The position numbers and the translations under genes are program-made. From Chryseobacterium indoltheticum (lineage in GTDB: Bacteria; Bacteroidota; Bacteroidia; Flavobacteriales; Weeksellaceae), in NCBI RefSeq assembly GCF_003815915.1, contig NZ_CP033929.1, positions 434,001 to 498,000 on the forward strand: a DNA stretch of 64,000 nucleotides, read 5' to 3'. The notes under the pieces are model-generated. The model did not search any database. It saw only the letters and a list, made by a program, of their open reading frames with translations, and was not told the DNA's origin. Numbering within the stretch: position 1 is the first letter of the stretch; every line of letters begins with the position of its first letter. Below, in pieces: positions 42,211-50,973 of the stretch.

Positions 42211-44052
42211 ATGAGAAAATCGTTTATAATCCTTTTTGCATTTGTTATTTCGCAGTTTCAGGCACAGCAAAACGCCTATTATCAGCAGGCTGCACAATAT
42301 AAAATGGATATCGACGTCAATGCAGAAGAATTTACTTATAAAGGAACTCAAACCTTAAAATACCGCAACAATTCGCCAGACGAACTCAATGTGGTGTATT
42401 TCCATTTGTATTGGAATGCTTTTAAACCAAACTCAATGATGGATCAAAGAGTGGCAAGTCAGGGAAAAAATGGGGATTCAAGATTACAGAAAGAAGGAAT
42501 TTCAAGATTGGCTTCAATACCAAAAAACGAAGAAGGTGCACAAAATATCCATTGGATCAAACAAAACGGCAAAGAGCTGAAGTTTGAAATCCAGGAAACT
42601 GTAATGAAGGTTTATCTAAATGAAGCTATCAAGCCTAATTCAAAAACTACCTTTATAATGGAATGGGATGCTGTAATTCCGCAACAAATCCGAAGAAGCG
42701 GAAGAAACAACCGTGAAGGTGTCGATATGACGATGACGCAATGGTATCCTAAAATTGCAGAATACGATTATGATGGTTGGGCAACTTTTGATTATATAGG
42801 AAGAGAATTTCACGCACCGTTCGCAGATTTTGATGTGACGATTAAAATAAATAAAGATTATGTTGTGGGAGCTGGAGGAACACTTTTAAATCCAAAAGAA
42901 GTAAAAGGCTATGATGCTTCAGCACAGATTAAAGCTGATCAAAATAAAGCAACCTGGAAATGGACTGCCAAAAACATGCTCGATTTTGCCTGGGCTGCAG
43001 ACAGGGATTATTCGGTAGAAAGTTTCGATGTTCCGCAGGGTCCGAAAGTGTATTTTGTGTATCAGAAAAACGATAAAACAAAGGCTTGGGATGAAGCAAA
43101 ACCGTATGTCACCAGATATTTCCAGATTATGAATTCTAAATTCGGGAAATATGCTTATCCGTCTTATGCTTTCATTCAAGGGGGTGATGGCGGAATGGAA
43201 TACGGAATGTGTACCATGATTTTGGGTGAAGCCAAAAATATTGAAGATTTGATGGGATTGATGGCTCACGAAGGCTCTCACTCGTGGTATCAGCAAATGC
43301 TGGCAACCAACGAACCTGTGAGACCTTGGATGGATGAAGGGTTTACAAGTTATGCCGAAAGTTACGTGATGCATCAGCTATTCCCACCAAAAGATAACCG
43401 ACCGAATGCTTTCGTTGAAAAGATTGATGCCTATAGAAAGTTTCTAAAAAAAGGAATTGAAGAGCCTGCAGTTTGGTTGGGTGATCACCACGATAATGGA
43501 ACAGCATATTCTTATGCCAGTTATGTGAAGGGTGAATTGTATTTGGTACAATTAGGATATATTGTTGGAGAAGAAAATTTATCTAGAATCATGACTGAAT
43601 ATTTCAAAGAATGGAGCTTGAAACATCCTACCGACAGAGACTTCCTTCATATTGCACAAAAAGTTTCGGGGATGGATCTGAAATGGTTTCATCATTATTG
43701 GATCAACACCACAAAAACCATTGATTACGGAATTAAGGATGTACAATATGGTGCTCAATCTACAACGGTAACTTTAGTTAACAACAGTCAGATTCCGATG
43801 CCGATTGATTTTAGTGTCATTACTGCCGATAATAAAATAGTTAATTATCAGATTCCGTTAAATATGACGCATACCTGGAAAACCAAAGATGCATTCGGAG
43901 AATTTACTACTTTAAAGTATTGGCCTTGGACGCAGAAAGAATATACTTTCACAGTTCCATACAACAAATCTCAGTTGAGAGTTTTAGGAATAGATTTCAG
44001 TCACAGATTAGCAGATGTAAATCCTGAAGATAATTTTGTTGAAGTGAAGTAA
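42211..44052 (+). CDS. Secreted M1-family zinc metallopeptidase
   Basis: A 613-residue protein with a signal peptide ending FQAQQ. The gluzincin site is HEGSH (353-357) with the third ligand Glu376 after 18 residues (WMDEGFTSYAE); GGMEYG at 327-332 stands where M1 peptidases have the GAMEN exopeptidase motif. The family removes N-terminal residues from peptides. A likely periplasmic or surface peptidase that serves peptide use. It is monocistronic and ends at a strong hairpin. Confidence 0.9.
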   Translation: MRKSFIILFAFVISQFQAQQNAYYQQAAQYKMDIDVNAEEFTYKGTQTLKYRNNSPDELNVVYFHLYWNAFKPNSMMDQRVASQGKNGDSRLQKEGISRLASIPKNEEGAQNIHWIKQNGKELKFEIQETVMKVYLNEAIKPNSKTTFIMEWDAVIPQQIRRSGRNNREGVDMTMTQWYPKIAEYDYDGWATFDYIGREFHAPFADFDVTIKINKDYVVGAGGTLLNPKEVKGYDASAQIKADQNKATWKWTAKNMLDFAWAADRDYSVESFDVPQGPKVYFVYQKNDKTKAWDEAKPYVTRYFQIMNSKFGKYAYPSYAFIQGGDGGMEYGMCTMILGEAKNIEDLMGLMAHEGSHSWYQQMLATNEPVRPWMDEGFTSYAESYVMHQLFPPKDNRPNAFVEKIDAYRKFLKKGIEEPAVWLGDHHDNGTAYSYASYVKGELYLVQLGYIVGEENLSRIMTEYFKEWSLKHPTDRDFLHIAQKVSGMDLKWFHHYWINTTKTIDYGIKDVQYGAQSTTVTLVNNSQIPMPIDFSVITADNKIVNYQIPLNMTHTWKTKDAFGEFTTLKYWPWTQKEYTFTVPYNKSQLRVLGIDFSHRLADVNPEDNFVEVK

Positions 44053-44078
44053 TTAATAATGGTATTGTAGCCACCGTC

Positions 44079-44117
44079 ACTTCGAGTAGATTTTTGGAAA
44101 AAATCATATCGAGAAGT
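44079..44117. repeat. Short palindrome, CACTTCGAG type
   Basis: ACTTCGA and TCGAGAAGT, with inner GATTTTT/AAAAATC, form a hairpin just past the M1 stop codon. It resembles interspersed palindromes of this group of bacteria. Confidence 0.45.
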
Positions 44118-44125
44118 TATAGTAT

Positions 44126-44152
44126 AAATGCCCGAAGAAATTCTTCGGGCAT
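44126..44152. terminator. Bidirectional terminator after the M1 gene
   Basis: AATGCCCGAAGAA and TTCTTCGGGCATT are exact inverted arms, followed by TTTTGTTT. It also sits right after the stop of the minus-strand remnant. Confidence 0.8.
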
Positions 44153-44157
44153 TTTGT

Positions 44158-44405
44158 TTATATTTTATTTAGCTGCTCTATTTCTTTTTTCAGCCGTTGG
44201 TTTTCTTCTTTTAATGAAGCAATTTGATCCGACAGGCTTTCTGTAATTTTATCAGAGCCATTATAATTATTAGTTCGATTTTGAATCAAATTATTACTTC
44301 AATTTTCTTTCAATGTATTTTTTTATTTGCCGGGTAACCTTCTTCTGGCTTTACAATATCATCCAGTTCTATAATGCTTATTCCAAAATCCTTTCGACGA
44401 TTATA
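44158..44405 (-). pseudogene. Decayed coding remnant with C-terminal coiled coil
   Basis: On the minus strand, one frame (to a stop at 44310-44312) reads GISIIELDDIVKPEEGYPAN and a second frame (44158-44298) reads a heptad-rich end, ITESLSDQIASLKEENQRLK followed by KEIEQLNKI and stop. The two are in different frames and lack a start, so I read them as pieces of one broken gene. A terminal coiled coil like this occurs in some small helix-turn-helix regulators of these bacteria, but the DNA-binding part is missing. Confidence 0.45.
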
Positions 44406-44408
44406 CAA

Positions 44409-44448
44409 AAAGCTCCCGTCGATTTACACAAATCCACGGGAGCTTTTA
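44409..44448. terminator. Strong hairpin downstream of the HU gene
   Basis: AAAAGCTCCCGT and ACGGGAGCTTTT pair, extended by GATTT/AAATC around ACAC with one mismatch. It would be a second terminator behind the HU gene. Confidence 0.65.
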
Positions 44449-44450
44449 GA

Positions 44451-44491
44451 AAAAGCAGGCGTGCAATTTTAAAATGCACGCCTGCTTTTTA
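44451..44491 (-). terminator. Intrinsic terminator of the HU gene
   Basis: A perfect 16-bp stem AAAAAGCAGGCGTGCA/TGCACGCCTGCTTTTT with a 9-base loop lies eight bases past the stop codon. Confidence 0.85.
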
Positions 44492-44498
44492 AAATTGC

Positions 44499-44885
44499 TT
44501 ACTTAGCTTTTTCAAACTTGACAACAGCAAGCATTTCTTTAAGATCAATTCCGGGACGGAAAGCGATTTTTGCGCTTTTAATCATAGAAGAATTAAACTT
44601 GTCGGCGGTCTCGGCTCCTTCGCTGCTCAACGTTAAGCTGAAAGATCCGAAATCTCCGAATCTTACAATTCTTCCCTCGGAAAGATGCTTAGCAAGTGCT
44701 TTCGTCAAATCGTTCAATACGGCTAAAACATCGGTGTCGCTTACTGTAGTAGAGCCGCCTGCAATTTCTTTACTGAGGCTACGGAAAGTAACTTCACCTG
44801 TAGATTTTGCATTGGTGTAGAATTTCTTTGGAGCTGTTTGATCAGAAGGGTTTCCCTTCTCACTTAGTGAATACTGTACTGGCAT
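44499..44885 (-). CDS. HU-family DNA-binding protein (Bacteroidota HU-HIG type)
   Basis: A 128-residue histone-like protein. The N-terminal extension (MPVQYSLSEKGNPSDQTAPK) is typical of the Bacteroidota-specific HU-HIG branch, and the HU core follows: VTFRSLSKEIAGGSTTVSDTDV, EGRIVRFGDFGSFSLTL and KIAFRPGIDLKEML. It would bend or compact DNA. It has its own promoter and a very strong terminator. Confidence 0.88.
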   Translation of the reverse strand: MPVQYSLSEKGNPSDQTAPKKFYTNAKSTGEVTFRSLSKEIAGGSTTVSDTDVLAVLNDLTKALAKHLSEGRIVRFGDFGSFSLTLSSEGAETADKFNSSMIKSAKIAFRPGIDLKEMLAVVKFEKAK

Positions 44886-44914
44886 ATCATTGTGTTTTTA
44901 ATTGTTAATGGTAT

Positions 44915-44922
44915 CAAATATA
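44915..44922 (-). promoter_or_regulatory. Putative -7 element for the HU gene
   Basis: The minus strand reads TATATTTG, 29 bases before the ATG. No -33 TTG at the usual spacing. Confidence 0.5.
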
Positions 44923-45132
44923 CTATTTATAATAACATAGTGTGGGTTATTTGTATTAATTATGGTGTAGTACTGCGAAAAATACATTTATAAGTGCCCA
45001 AATGTTGTTTAGAATAAAATTGAAAACCTTTTTATGAATCTTAATTATTTGAAATTGCGACTATCCCCATATTTAGTGACAAATTATGTAACAATTTTAA
45101 ACTTTTCTTTACTAATATTTAAAAAGTAAACT

Positions 45133-46596
45133 ATGTTTAAAAGATTTTTGAAGCTGGAATGGAAAAGTTTTTTTAGAGGATCTTCGGTCGGTTTGAATTT
45201 GCTGATGAAGATATTCCGAATGATCGGGATCTTCTACTTTATTTTCTGTTTTGCAGGAATGGCTTTCCTGGCTTATTTCTATGTAGAAAAAGAAATGGGA
45301 GAAAACCCGCTGAAGATGGTTTCCCGATTCCTGATCATAGCCTGGGTGGTAGATCTTATTTTTAAATATATAGTTCAGCAGCTTCCTACCCAGAATATAA
45401 AACCTTTTTTGACGTTAAATATTCCTAAAAAAGTAGTGGTTAATTATACTTTGATCAAAACTTTTTTAAGTCCGTTCAGCTGGATGAATTCCTTTTTCTT
45501 TATTACTTTTTGCGGAATAATGCTCTTCAACGGATATGGTACTTTAAACACGATTTCCTGGTTTGTCGGCGTTTCGCTTCTGTTTTATCTCAATAATTTT
45601 CTGAATTTCCTTTTTAACGATAAAGAGAAAATTGCGATCGGCGTCGGAGTAATTATCGCGGTAGTGTCGTTATTGACGTACTATGATGTAATCCCGACAT
45701 TGTTTTATTCGGAAACGTTTTTCTATACTATTTTTGAAAAGCCTTATTTTGTGCTCATTCCGATTGCATTGTTCGCAGGATTGTGGAAAATAACATTCAA
45801 TTATATCCGCAAAGGTTTTTATCTTGATGAAGGTCTTGAAGCCAAAAAAGTGGTTGGTAAAACCGAAAATATAGATTTTCTGAATAGATACGGCGCAATA
45901 GGAACTTTTATTAACAATGATATTAGAATGCTGAAGAGAAACAAGGTGACGAAAGGCATTTTGCTCGGTAGTTTTATGTTTGTGTTTTACGGATTATTAA
46001 TGTTTACTAATAAATATTATCAAACGCCTACAGCATTAATGTTTATGGGGCTTTTTGTGACCGGAGGCTTTCAGTTTACTTTTGGGCAGCGTGTTCCGTC
46101 TTTCGACAGTGCGTATTATCCGTTGATGATGACGCTCAATGTTCCGTATAAAGAGTACATCAAGGCAAAATGGTGGCTGCTGAATATTGTCACTGTATTT
46201 TGTATTGTGCTGGCGCTTTTCTACGCATATTTCGGATGGGATGTGTACTTCGCCTTTTTTGCAGCGGGGCTTTACAATATCGGTGTCAATTCACAATTTA
46301 CTCTTTGGTCGGGAGCTTACAATAAAACCCAGGTTGATCTTAATTTAAAAGAGAAAAGAGTAGGGCAAAAAAATAGTTTCAGCTTTAAAGCCCTGATTCT
46401 TATGATTCCTAAAATGATCTTACCAATGGCAGTTTACGGCGCAATGAATTACTTTTTTGGCATTCAGGCGGCAGTAATAAGTATCGCAGCATTGGGGCTG
46501 TTGGGATTCGTTTTACGCGAAAAAATATTCGATATTATTATTAAAAAATATAAATCTGAAAAGTACAGCACTTTAGAAGCATTTAAAAAAGATTAA
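45133..46596 (+). CDS. ABC exporter permease, DUF5687 family
   Basis: A 487-residue polytopic protein with about ten to twelve transmembrane helices and an N-terminus (FKRFLKLEWKSFFRGSS) typical of Bacteroidota DUF5687 permeases, which pair with a separate ATPase. The adjoining ATP-binding gene begins 99 bases downstream. Exported substrate unknown. Confidence 0.8.
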   Translation: MFKRFLKLEWKSFFRGSSVGLNLLMKIFRMIGIFYFIFCFAGMAFLAYFYVEKEMGENPLKMVSRFLIIAWVVDLIFKYIVQQLPTQNIKPFLTLNIPKKVVVNYTLIKTFLSPFSWMNSFFFITFCGIMLFNGYGTLNTISWFVGVSLLFYLNNFLNFLFNDKEKIAIGVGVIIAVVSLLTYYDVIPTLFYSETFFYTIFEKPYFVLIPIALFAGLWKITFNYIRKGFYLDEGLEAKKVVGKTENIDFLNRYGAIGTFINNDIRMLKRNKVTKGILLGSFMFVFYGLLMFTNKYYQTPTALMFMGLFVTGGFQFTFGQRVPSFDSAYYPLMMTLNVPYKEYIKAKWWLLNIVTVFCIVLALFYAYFGWDVYFAFFAAGLYNIGVNSQFTLWSGAYNKTQVDLNLKEKRVGQKNSFSFKALILMIPKMILPMAVYGAMNYFFGIQAAVISIAALGLLGFVLREKIFDIIIKKYKSEKYSTLEAFKKD

Positions 46597-46695
46597 CAGC
46601 TAAAGAGCCAAGGTTAAAGTTAAAAGTAAAAGTGAATTGGTATGTCAAAATATAAACATCCATCACCTAAAATCAAACATCCAATATTCAACAAC

Positions 46696-47439
46696 ATGAT
46701 TACAATACAGAATTTAAAAAAGACATACGGAAATGCAACCGTTCTTAATATAGAAAATCTTGAAATTCAAAAAGGGGAAACTTTCGGCTTGGTCGGAAAC
46801 AACGGAGCGGGAAAAACTACACTTTTCAGTCTTGTTCTTGACCTTATTCAGCCGACAACAGGCTTTGTAAGTGTTGATAATATCAAAGTAAACGAATCTG
46901 AAGCCTGGAAAAATAAAGTTTCAGCGTTTATTGATGAAACCTTTTTGATCGGTTATCTTACTCCTGAAGAATATTTCTATTTCATCGGCGAATTGAGAGG
47001 GCAGAATAAAGCTTCGGTAGACGAATTTTTAAAGCAGTTTCATGATCTTTTTAATGGTGAAATTGTAAACTCAGGAAAATACGTTCGGGATCTTTCAAAA
47101 GGAAATCAGAAAAAAGTAGGAATTGTAGGTGCTTTAATTGGTAAGCCGGAAATCATTATTCTTGACGAGCCTTTTGCGAATCTGGATCCTTCTACACAAA
47201 TCAAGCTAAAAAATATGATTCGTGATTTTGCAAATGAAAATGGAGTTACTTTTTTAATTTCGAGTCACGATCTTGCGCATACGACGGAAGTTTGTAATAG
47301 AATTGTGGTGGTCAATAAAGGAGAAGTTGTGCGTGATATTCAGACCACTCCTGAAACCTTACAGGATCTTGAAAAATATTTTGCTGATCAGGTAAGTTTA
47401 GGCAAACAGGAAATATCTACAGAAAAAACATCTCTTTAA
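46696..47439 (+). CDS. ABC transporter ATP-binding protein
   Basis: From the ATG at 46696 (MITIQNLKKTYGN) the product is 247 residues. Walker A GLVGNNGAGKTT, signature LSKGNQKKVG, Walker B IIILDEPFANLDP and the switch His in LISSHDLAH are all intact. A longer frame from 46642 adds 18 residues (SKYKHPSPKIKHPIF) unlike any ABC ATPase N-terminus. It powers the DUF5687 permease encoded upstream. Confidence 0.9.
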   Translation: MITIQNLKKTYGNATVLNIENLEIQKGETFGLVGNNGAGKTTLFSLVLDLIQPTTGFVSVDNIKVNESEAWKNKVSAFIDETFLIGYLTPEEYFYFIGELRGQNKASVDEFLKQFHDLFNGEIVNSGKYVRDLSKGNQKKVGIVGALIGKPEIIILDEPFANLDPSTQIKLKNMIRDFANENGVTFLISSHDLAHTTEVCNRIVVVNKGEVVRDIQTTPETLQDLEKYFADQVSLGKQEISTEKTSL

Positions 47440-47563
47440 ATATAAATTCTTAAAAAAATATATTATTCATTTTCAGTTGGTTATGTTGTTTTAATTGAAA
47501 AAATAAAATTTTCTGTAACCATTTTAAAGTTTTGCTGTCTTTACTATAGAAACAGAATAAACC

Positions 47564-48124
47564 ATGAAGCTTTTGTTTAATAATAAAAAAGAGGATTTGC
47601 TAAGCCGCCTTAAAAGGCAGGAACCGGCTGCGCAGAAAATCTTTTACGACCAGAGTGTAAAAAAATTTCTGAGTGTAGCCAAAAGCTACGTCAGCGATTT
47701 GTATCAGGCGGAAGATTGCGTGATCAAAGCATTTTGCAAGATTTTTAAACATATAGAAAGCTTTCGTGGTGAAGGAAACTTTGAAGGTTGGGCTAGAAAA
47801 ATTGTAGTCAACGAATGTCTTAATTTTATCAAAAGCCGCAAGACGGTTTTTTATCTCGACGACGTTCATGCTTCTGTTTTGGAAGATTTACATGAAGAGG
47901 TAATCGATTTTGATTTTAATGCTCAGGAACTTTTAGATCAGCTTCCGGATGCGTACAGAATGGTTTTTAACCTTTATGTGATTGAAGAATATTCGCATCA
48001 GGAAATTGCAGATACGCTAAATATTTCTTTGGCAGTAAGCAAAACACAACTCTTCAGAGCAAAAGAAAAATTGAGAAAGGTTTACTTTCAACAACAAAAA
48101 AAACTGAAAAATGAACACGTTTAA
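47564..48124 (+). CDS. ECF-type RNA polymerase sigma factor
   Basis: A 186-residue sigma-70 factor with only regions 2 and 4. Region 2 runs about 25-90 (SDLYQAEDCVIKAFCKIFKH, then GWARKIVVNECLNFIK); region 4 about 125-175 (LPDAYRMVFNLYVIEEYSHQ, then IADTLNISLAVSKTQLFRAK). The last 14 bases overlap the next gene, a probable membrane anti-sigma factor. The regulon is unknown; the downstream genes are likely members. Confidence 0.9.
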   Translation: MKLLFNNKKEDLLSRLKRQEPAAQKIFYDQSVKKFLSVAKSYVSDLYQAEDCVIKAFCKIFKHIESFRGEGNFEGWARKIVVNECLNFIKSRKTVFYLDDVHASVLEDLHEEVIDFDFNAQELLDQLPDAYRMVFNLYVIEEYSHQEIADTLNISLAVSKTQLFRAKEKLRKVYFQQQKKLKNEHV

Positions 48125-48722
48125 AAATAATTTGGAATATCAGATCAAAAAGCAGATCGAGGAGCGGGAAGTGACTCCTTCAAGAGATTTGTGGTCAGAA
48201 ATTCAGTTTCAAACCGAAAATACTAGTTCAAAAAAATCTAGCCTGAACTGGGTGTTGCTTGCCGCATGTTTTGTTTTGGTATTTGGCTTAGGAGCGGTTT
48301 TGTTTTTAAATAACGAATCCGAACCCAAAATACAGGTTGCTGAAACAGTGAAAACACCTTCTTTGAAAGAAGAAAATGTAAAAACACAGCCTGAAAAAAT
48401 AAATTCACAGGAAATTATCGTTAAAGAGGATCACGGAAAATTGTCTCAGATAAAAAATATTCCTTCGGAAGAAAAAGTCGAAAAAGTAGTTCCTGTCAAC
48501 AATAATCTGCCTTTATTTAAAGAAAATCCTTCAGCTATCGCTTCACACATTACGCTGAATTCGCCAACAAAAATTATGGCGAAAGCTGACTCTGTAAAGA
48601 CTCAGAAAAAGAAAAGATATGTAGATCCTTCGACGCTGCTTTTCTCGGTAGAGCATAAAGATGTTATCGAAAAATCTAAGGACGGAAGCAATGTTGCGAC
48701 CATCGACCTCAATACAAAATAA
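48111..48722 (+). CDS. Putative membrane anti-sigma factor
   Basis: A 203-residue protein with a short cytoplasmic N-terminus (about 1-43, including RDLWSEIQFQ), one transmembrane helix (about 45-66) and a low-complexity, Lys/Glu-rich periplasmic part. This layout, and the 14-base overlap with the ECF sigma gene, suggest it holds the sigma factor at the membrane. No zinc-binding anti-sigma motif is present, so the role is inferred from context. Confidence 0.65.
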   Translation: MNTFKNNLEYQIKKQIEEREVTPSRDLWSEIQFQTENTSSKKSSLNWVLLAACFVLVFGLGAVLFLNNESEPKIQVAETVKTPSLKEENVKTQPEKINSQEIIVKEDHGKLSQIKNIPSEEKVEKVVPVNNNLPLFKENPSAIASHITLNSPTKIMAKADSVKTQKKKRYVDPSTLLFSVEHKDVIEKSKDGSNVATIDLNTK

Positions 48723-48752
48723 TTCAATTTAAACTAAAAAAAATATAATATC

Positions 48753-49790
48753 ATGATTAAGAAATTTATCATCACAGGAATGTTGTGCCTTGTTGCGACC
48801 TCAATAAATGCACAAAGAAAATCGTTAAGTTTAAACCTTCAATCAAAAGAAGACACTACGGTTAGCCCGATTGTAAAGGAGAAGGTGGAAGAATATGCTA
48901 CACGAATCAATGCCATTATTCAGGAAGAAAAGAAACTGATGGAATCTGAATTGTTAGTTCTTCAGGCTAAAAATTTAGATAAAGCCGATTTTGATAAGCA
49001 AAAAGCTCAGATTGCAGATAACTATTCACAAAAGATTGACGAGAGAATTGAAACGTTGGGTTTTGATTTGGATCAGGTCATTCAGAAACAGGTAAGATAC
49101 TCACTTTTGAATTCTGATGTGACTTCAAACGAAGAGTTAAAAGAAAAAATACTGAAAAAGTTTCGGCCTAAAAAAAGCTTTGACGGATATGTTTCTTATG
49201 GAATCATGACGTTGACGAATGATAAAGCAGATAATGATTTAGATAAAAACTTAGGTTACGCCAATAATCTTGAATTTGGTTTTAAATTCAATTATCAGTT
49301 TGGCAGAACCAGTCCGTGGGGGTTGATTTCCGGATTAGGCTTTTCCTGGAGAACCGTTCGTCCAGATAATAATATGGTCTTTACAAAACAAAACGGAGAA
49401 GTTTCACTATCTAAATTTGAAGGAAGTCTTGATAAGGCTAAATTAAGAACAGGTTATATTATGGTTCCGCTTGGTTTTCAATATAATTTCTCTAAACTGA
49501 AAAATGCAGGAATGGATGTTCAGTACAGACCCTATTCAGATGGTTTCAGGGTGGGAGCGAATATGTATGGCGGAATTAAAATGTCAACCAATAATATTGT
49601 GAAAGGAGAAGATAAAAATATCAGAGACCGATCAAATTATCAGGTAAATCCTTTTGTTTACGGGGCTCAGTTTACAGTATCGTATGATAATATAAGTCTT
49701 TTTGTGAAAAAAGATTTCAGCAACTTCTTTAAAGATTCTTATTTTCAAAATGACAAAGCTTTGGTTTTTGGAGTAGCTTTGGGATGGTAA
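48753..49790 (+). CDS. Outer-membrane beta-barrel protein with helical N-terminus
   Basis: A 345-residue protein with a signal peptide ending INAQ. Residues about 35-130 are charged and helical (VEEYATRINAIIQEEKKLME), probably coiled coil. From about 145 on come alternating amphipathic strands (DGYVSYGIMTL, LEFGFKFNYQFG, LISGLGFSWRT, FVYGAQFTVSYDN) ending in VFGVALGW, a barrel-type C-terminus. It follows the putative anti-sigma gene after 30 bases. I do not recognise the family. Confidence 0.65.
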   Translation: MIKKFIITGMLCLVATSINAQRKSLSLNLQSKEDTTVSPIVKEKVEEYATRINAIIQEEKKLMESELLVLQAKNLDKADFDKQKAQIADNYSQKIDERIETLGFDLDQVIQKQVRYSLLNSDVTSNEELKEKILKKFRPKKSFDGYVSYGIMTLTNDKADNDLDKNLGYANNLEFGFKFNYQFGRTSPWGLISGLGFSWRTVRPDNNMVFTKQNGEVSLSKFEGSLDKAKLRTGYIMVPLGFQYNFSKLKNAGMDVQYRPYSDGFRVGANMYGGIKMSTNNIVKGEDKNIRDRSNYQVNPFVYGAQFTVSYDNISLFVKKDFSNFFKDSYFQNDKALVFGVALGW

Positions 49791-49817
49791 TTTAGATAAA
49801 TGGATCAATCAACAATA

Positions 49818-50846
49818 ATGACTAAGCTTTTAGGACTCATCTGCGTTTTCTGTCTCACGATCAATATCAATGCGCAAAGAATAAAGACGTCAAAAGACAG
49901 TACAAAAGTTTTCTATGATAAAGTGTTTAAATCGTTAGAAGTAGCGTATTTACACAAAAAAGATTTTGACTGGAAGAAATTAAAGGCTGAAACATTTAAA
50001 AATCTTGAAACGGCAAAAGACTTTAAAAGTTCTTTAAAAGAATTGAAGGTTTTGCTTGATAAAATTGGGGCAGATCATTCTAAGGTAATGTATCAGGGGA
50101 AAAATTATGGTCCGACAGTAGATATTCAATGGGAGAACTTCAGTGATGCGTGGATGATAAAATTTAAAACTAAACCAGAATTCGAAGCAAAAGTTTTAGA
50201 TGAAAAGTATGGTTACATCTTAATGCCAAATATTTCGTTTGATGATTTTAGTTCTGAAAATGTTCATAAAATTGCTCAGCCTTTATATGACAAAATAGCT
50301 CAATTAAAAGCTAACAATAAATTGGAGGGGTGGATTGTAGATCTTCGCTTCAATACAGGCGGAAATTTAGCGCCAATGCTTTTGGCTTTATATGATTTGT
50401 TAGGCGATAATGTAGTTTGGGGAACTCTTGACGGCGATAAAAAACTGATTAATTCTACAAAATTAAATAAAGGAGTTTACGATCAAGGAGAAAAGAAACC
50501 TTCTTATATAAAGCCAAGTGGAGAATTGATAAATAAATCTAAAGTTGCAGTAATCATTGGCGGATTAACGGCAAGCTCCGGAGAAGTGACGGCTTTGGCT
50601 TTTAAAGGAAGACCGAGTACCATTTTTATAGGAGAAAAAACTTTAGGGAAAACAACTTCCAATATGGTGGTAACTCTGCCTTTTGATGCCAGAATGCCAT
50701 TAAGCATTGGGTATGATTGCGATAGAAATGGGAATTATTATGAACAGATAATACCAGATATTGCTGTTTCAAAGCAGGATAATTTTGATGATTTGTTACA
50801 GGATAAAAATATTCATGAGGCAATACTATTCTTCAACAAAAAATAA
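49818..50846 (+). CDS. Secreted S41-family peptidase (C-terminal processing type)
   Basis: A 342-residue protein from the ATG at 49818 (MTKLLGLICVF), with signal peptide ending NINAQ; an ATG six codons upstream is also possible. The S41 catalytic region reads WIVDLRFNTGGN, then GGLTASSGEVTALAF with the nucleophile Ser, and FIGEKTLGKTTS with the Lys. No PDZ domain is evident, unlike classic CtpA/Tsp. It closes the sigma-factor cluster and could cut a regulator or envelope protein; that is inference. Confidence 0.82.
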   Translation: MTKLLGLICVFCLTININAQRIKTSKDSTKVFYDKVFKSLEVAYLHKKDFDWKKLKAETFKNLETAKDFKSSLKELKVLLDKIGADHSKVMYQGKNYGPTVDIQWENFSDAWMIKFKTKPEFEAKVLDEKYGYILMPNISFDDFSSENVHKIAQPLYDKIAQLKANNKLEGWIVDLRFNTGGNLAPMLLALYDLLGDNVVWGTLDGDKKLINSTKLNKGVYDQGEKKPSYIKPSGELINKSKVAVIIGGLTASSGEVTALAFKGRPSTIFIGEKTLGKTTSNMVVTLPFDARMPLSIGYDCDRNGNYYEQIIPDIAVSKQDNFDDLLQDKNIHEAILFFNKK

Positions 50847-50920
50847 TTATGATAAATTGACGAATTTTTCAATTTGGTATAAGAATTGAATATAAAAAAA
50901 TAACATTCACATTAACAAAC

Positions 50921-50955
50921 AAAAACACTCCGCGGATCTTCTGTGGAGTGTTTTT
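50921..50955. terminator. Bidirectional terminator between S41 gene and fumC
   Basis: AAAAACACTCCGCGG pairs with CTGTGGAGTGTTTTT (two G-T pairs) around ATCTT, with T-runs on both strands. Confidence 0.85.
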
Positions 50956-50973
50956 GTTTTATCAATATTTAAT

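Larger units (their letters stand above)
44053..44498. other. Intergenic region with gene remnant and three strong hairpins
   Basis: This 446-base gap contains an ACTTCGA/TCGAGAAGT palindrome (44079-44117), the M1 terminator (44126-44152), a decayed minus-strand coding remnant (44158-about 44405), a GCTCCCGT hairpin (44409-44448) and the HU terminator (44451-44491). Confidence 0.7.

Noticed and set aside
42919..43374. Minus-strand open frame of 151 codons within the M1 peptidase gene
   Set aside because: Antisense to the catalytic domain, with no motif or promoter.
46642..46695. Upstream extension of the ABC ATPase (18 extra residues)
   Set aside because: The residues do not match ABC ATPase N-termini; the ATG at 46696 begins the usual first strand.
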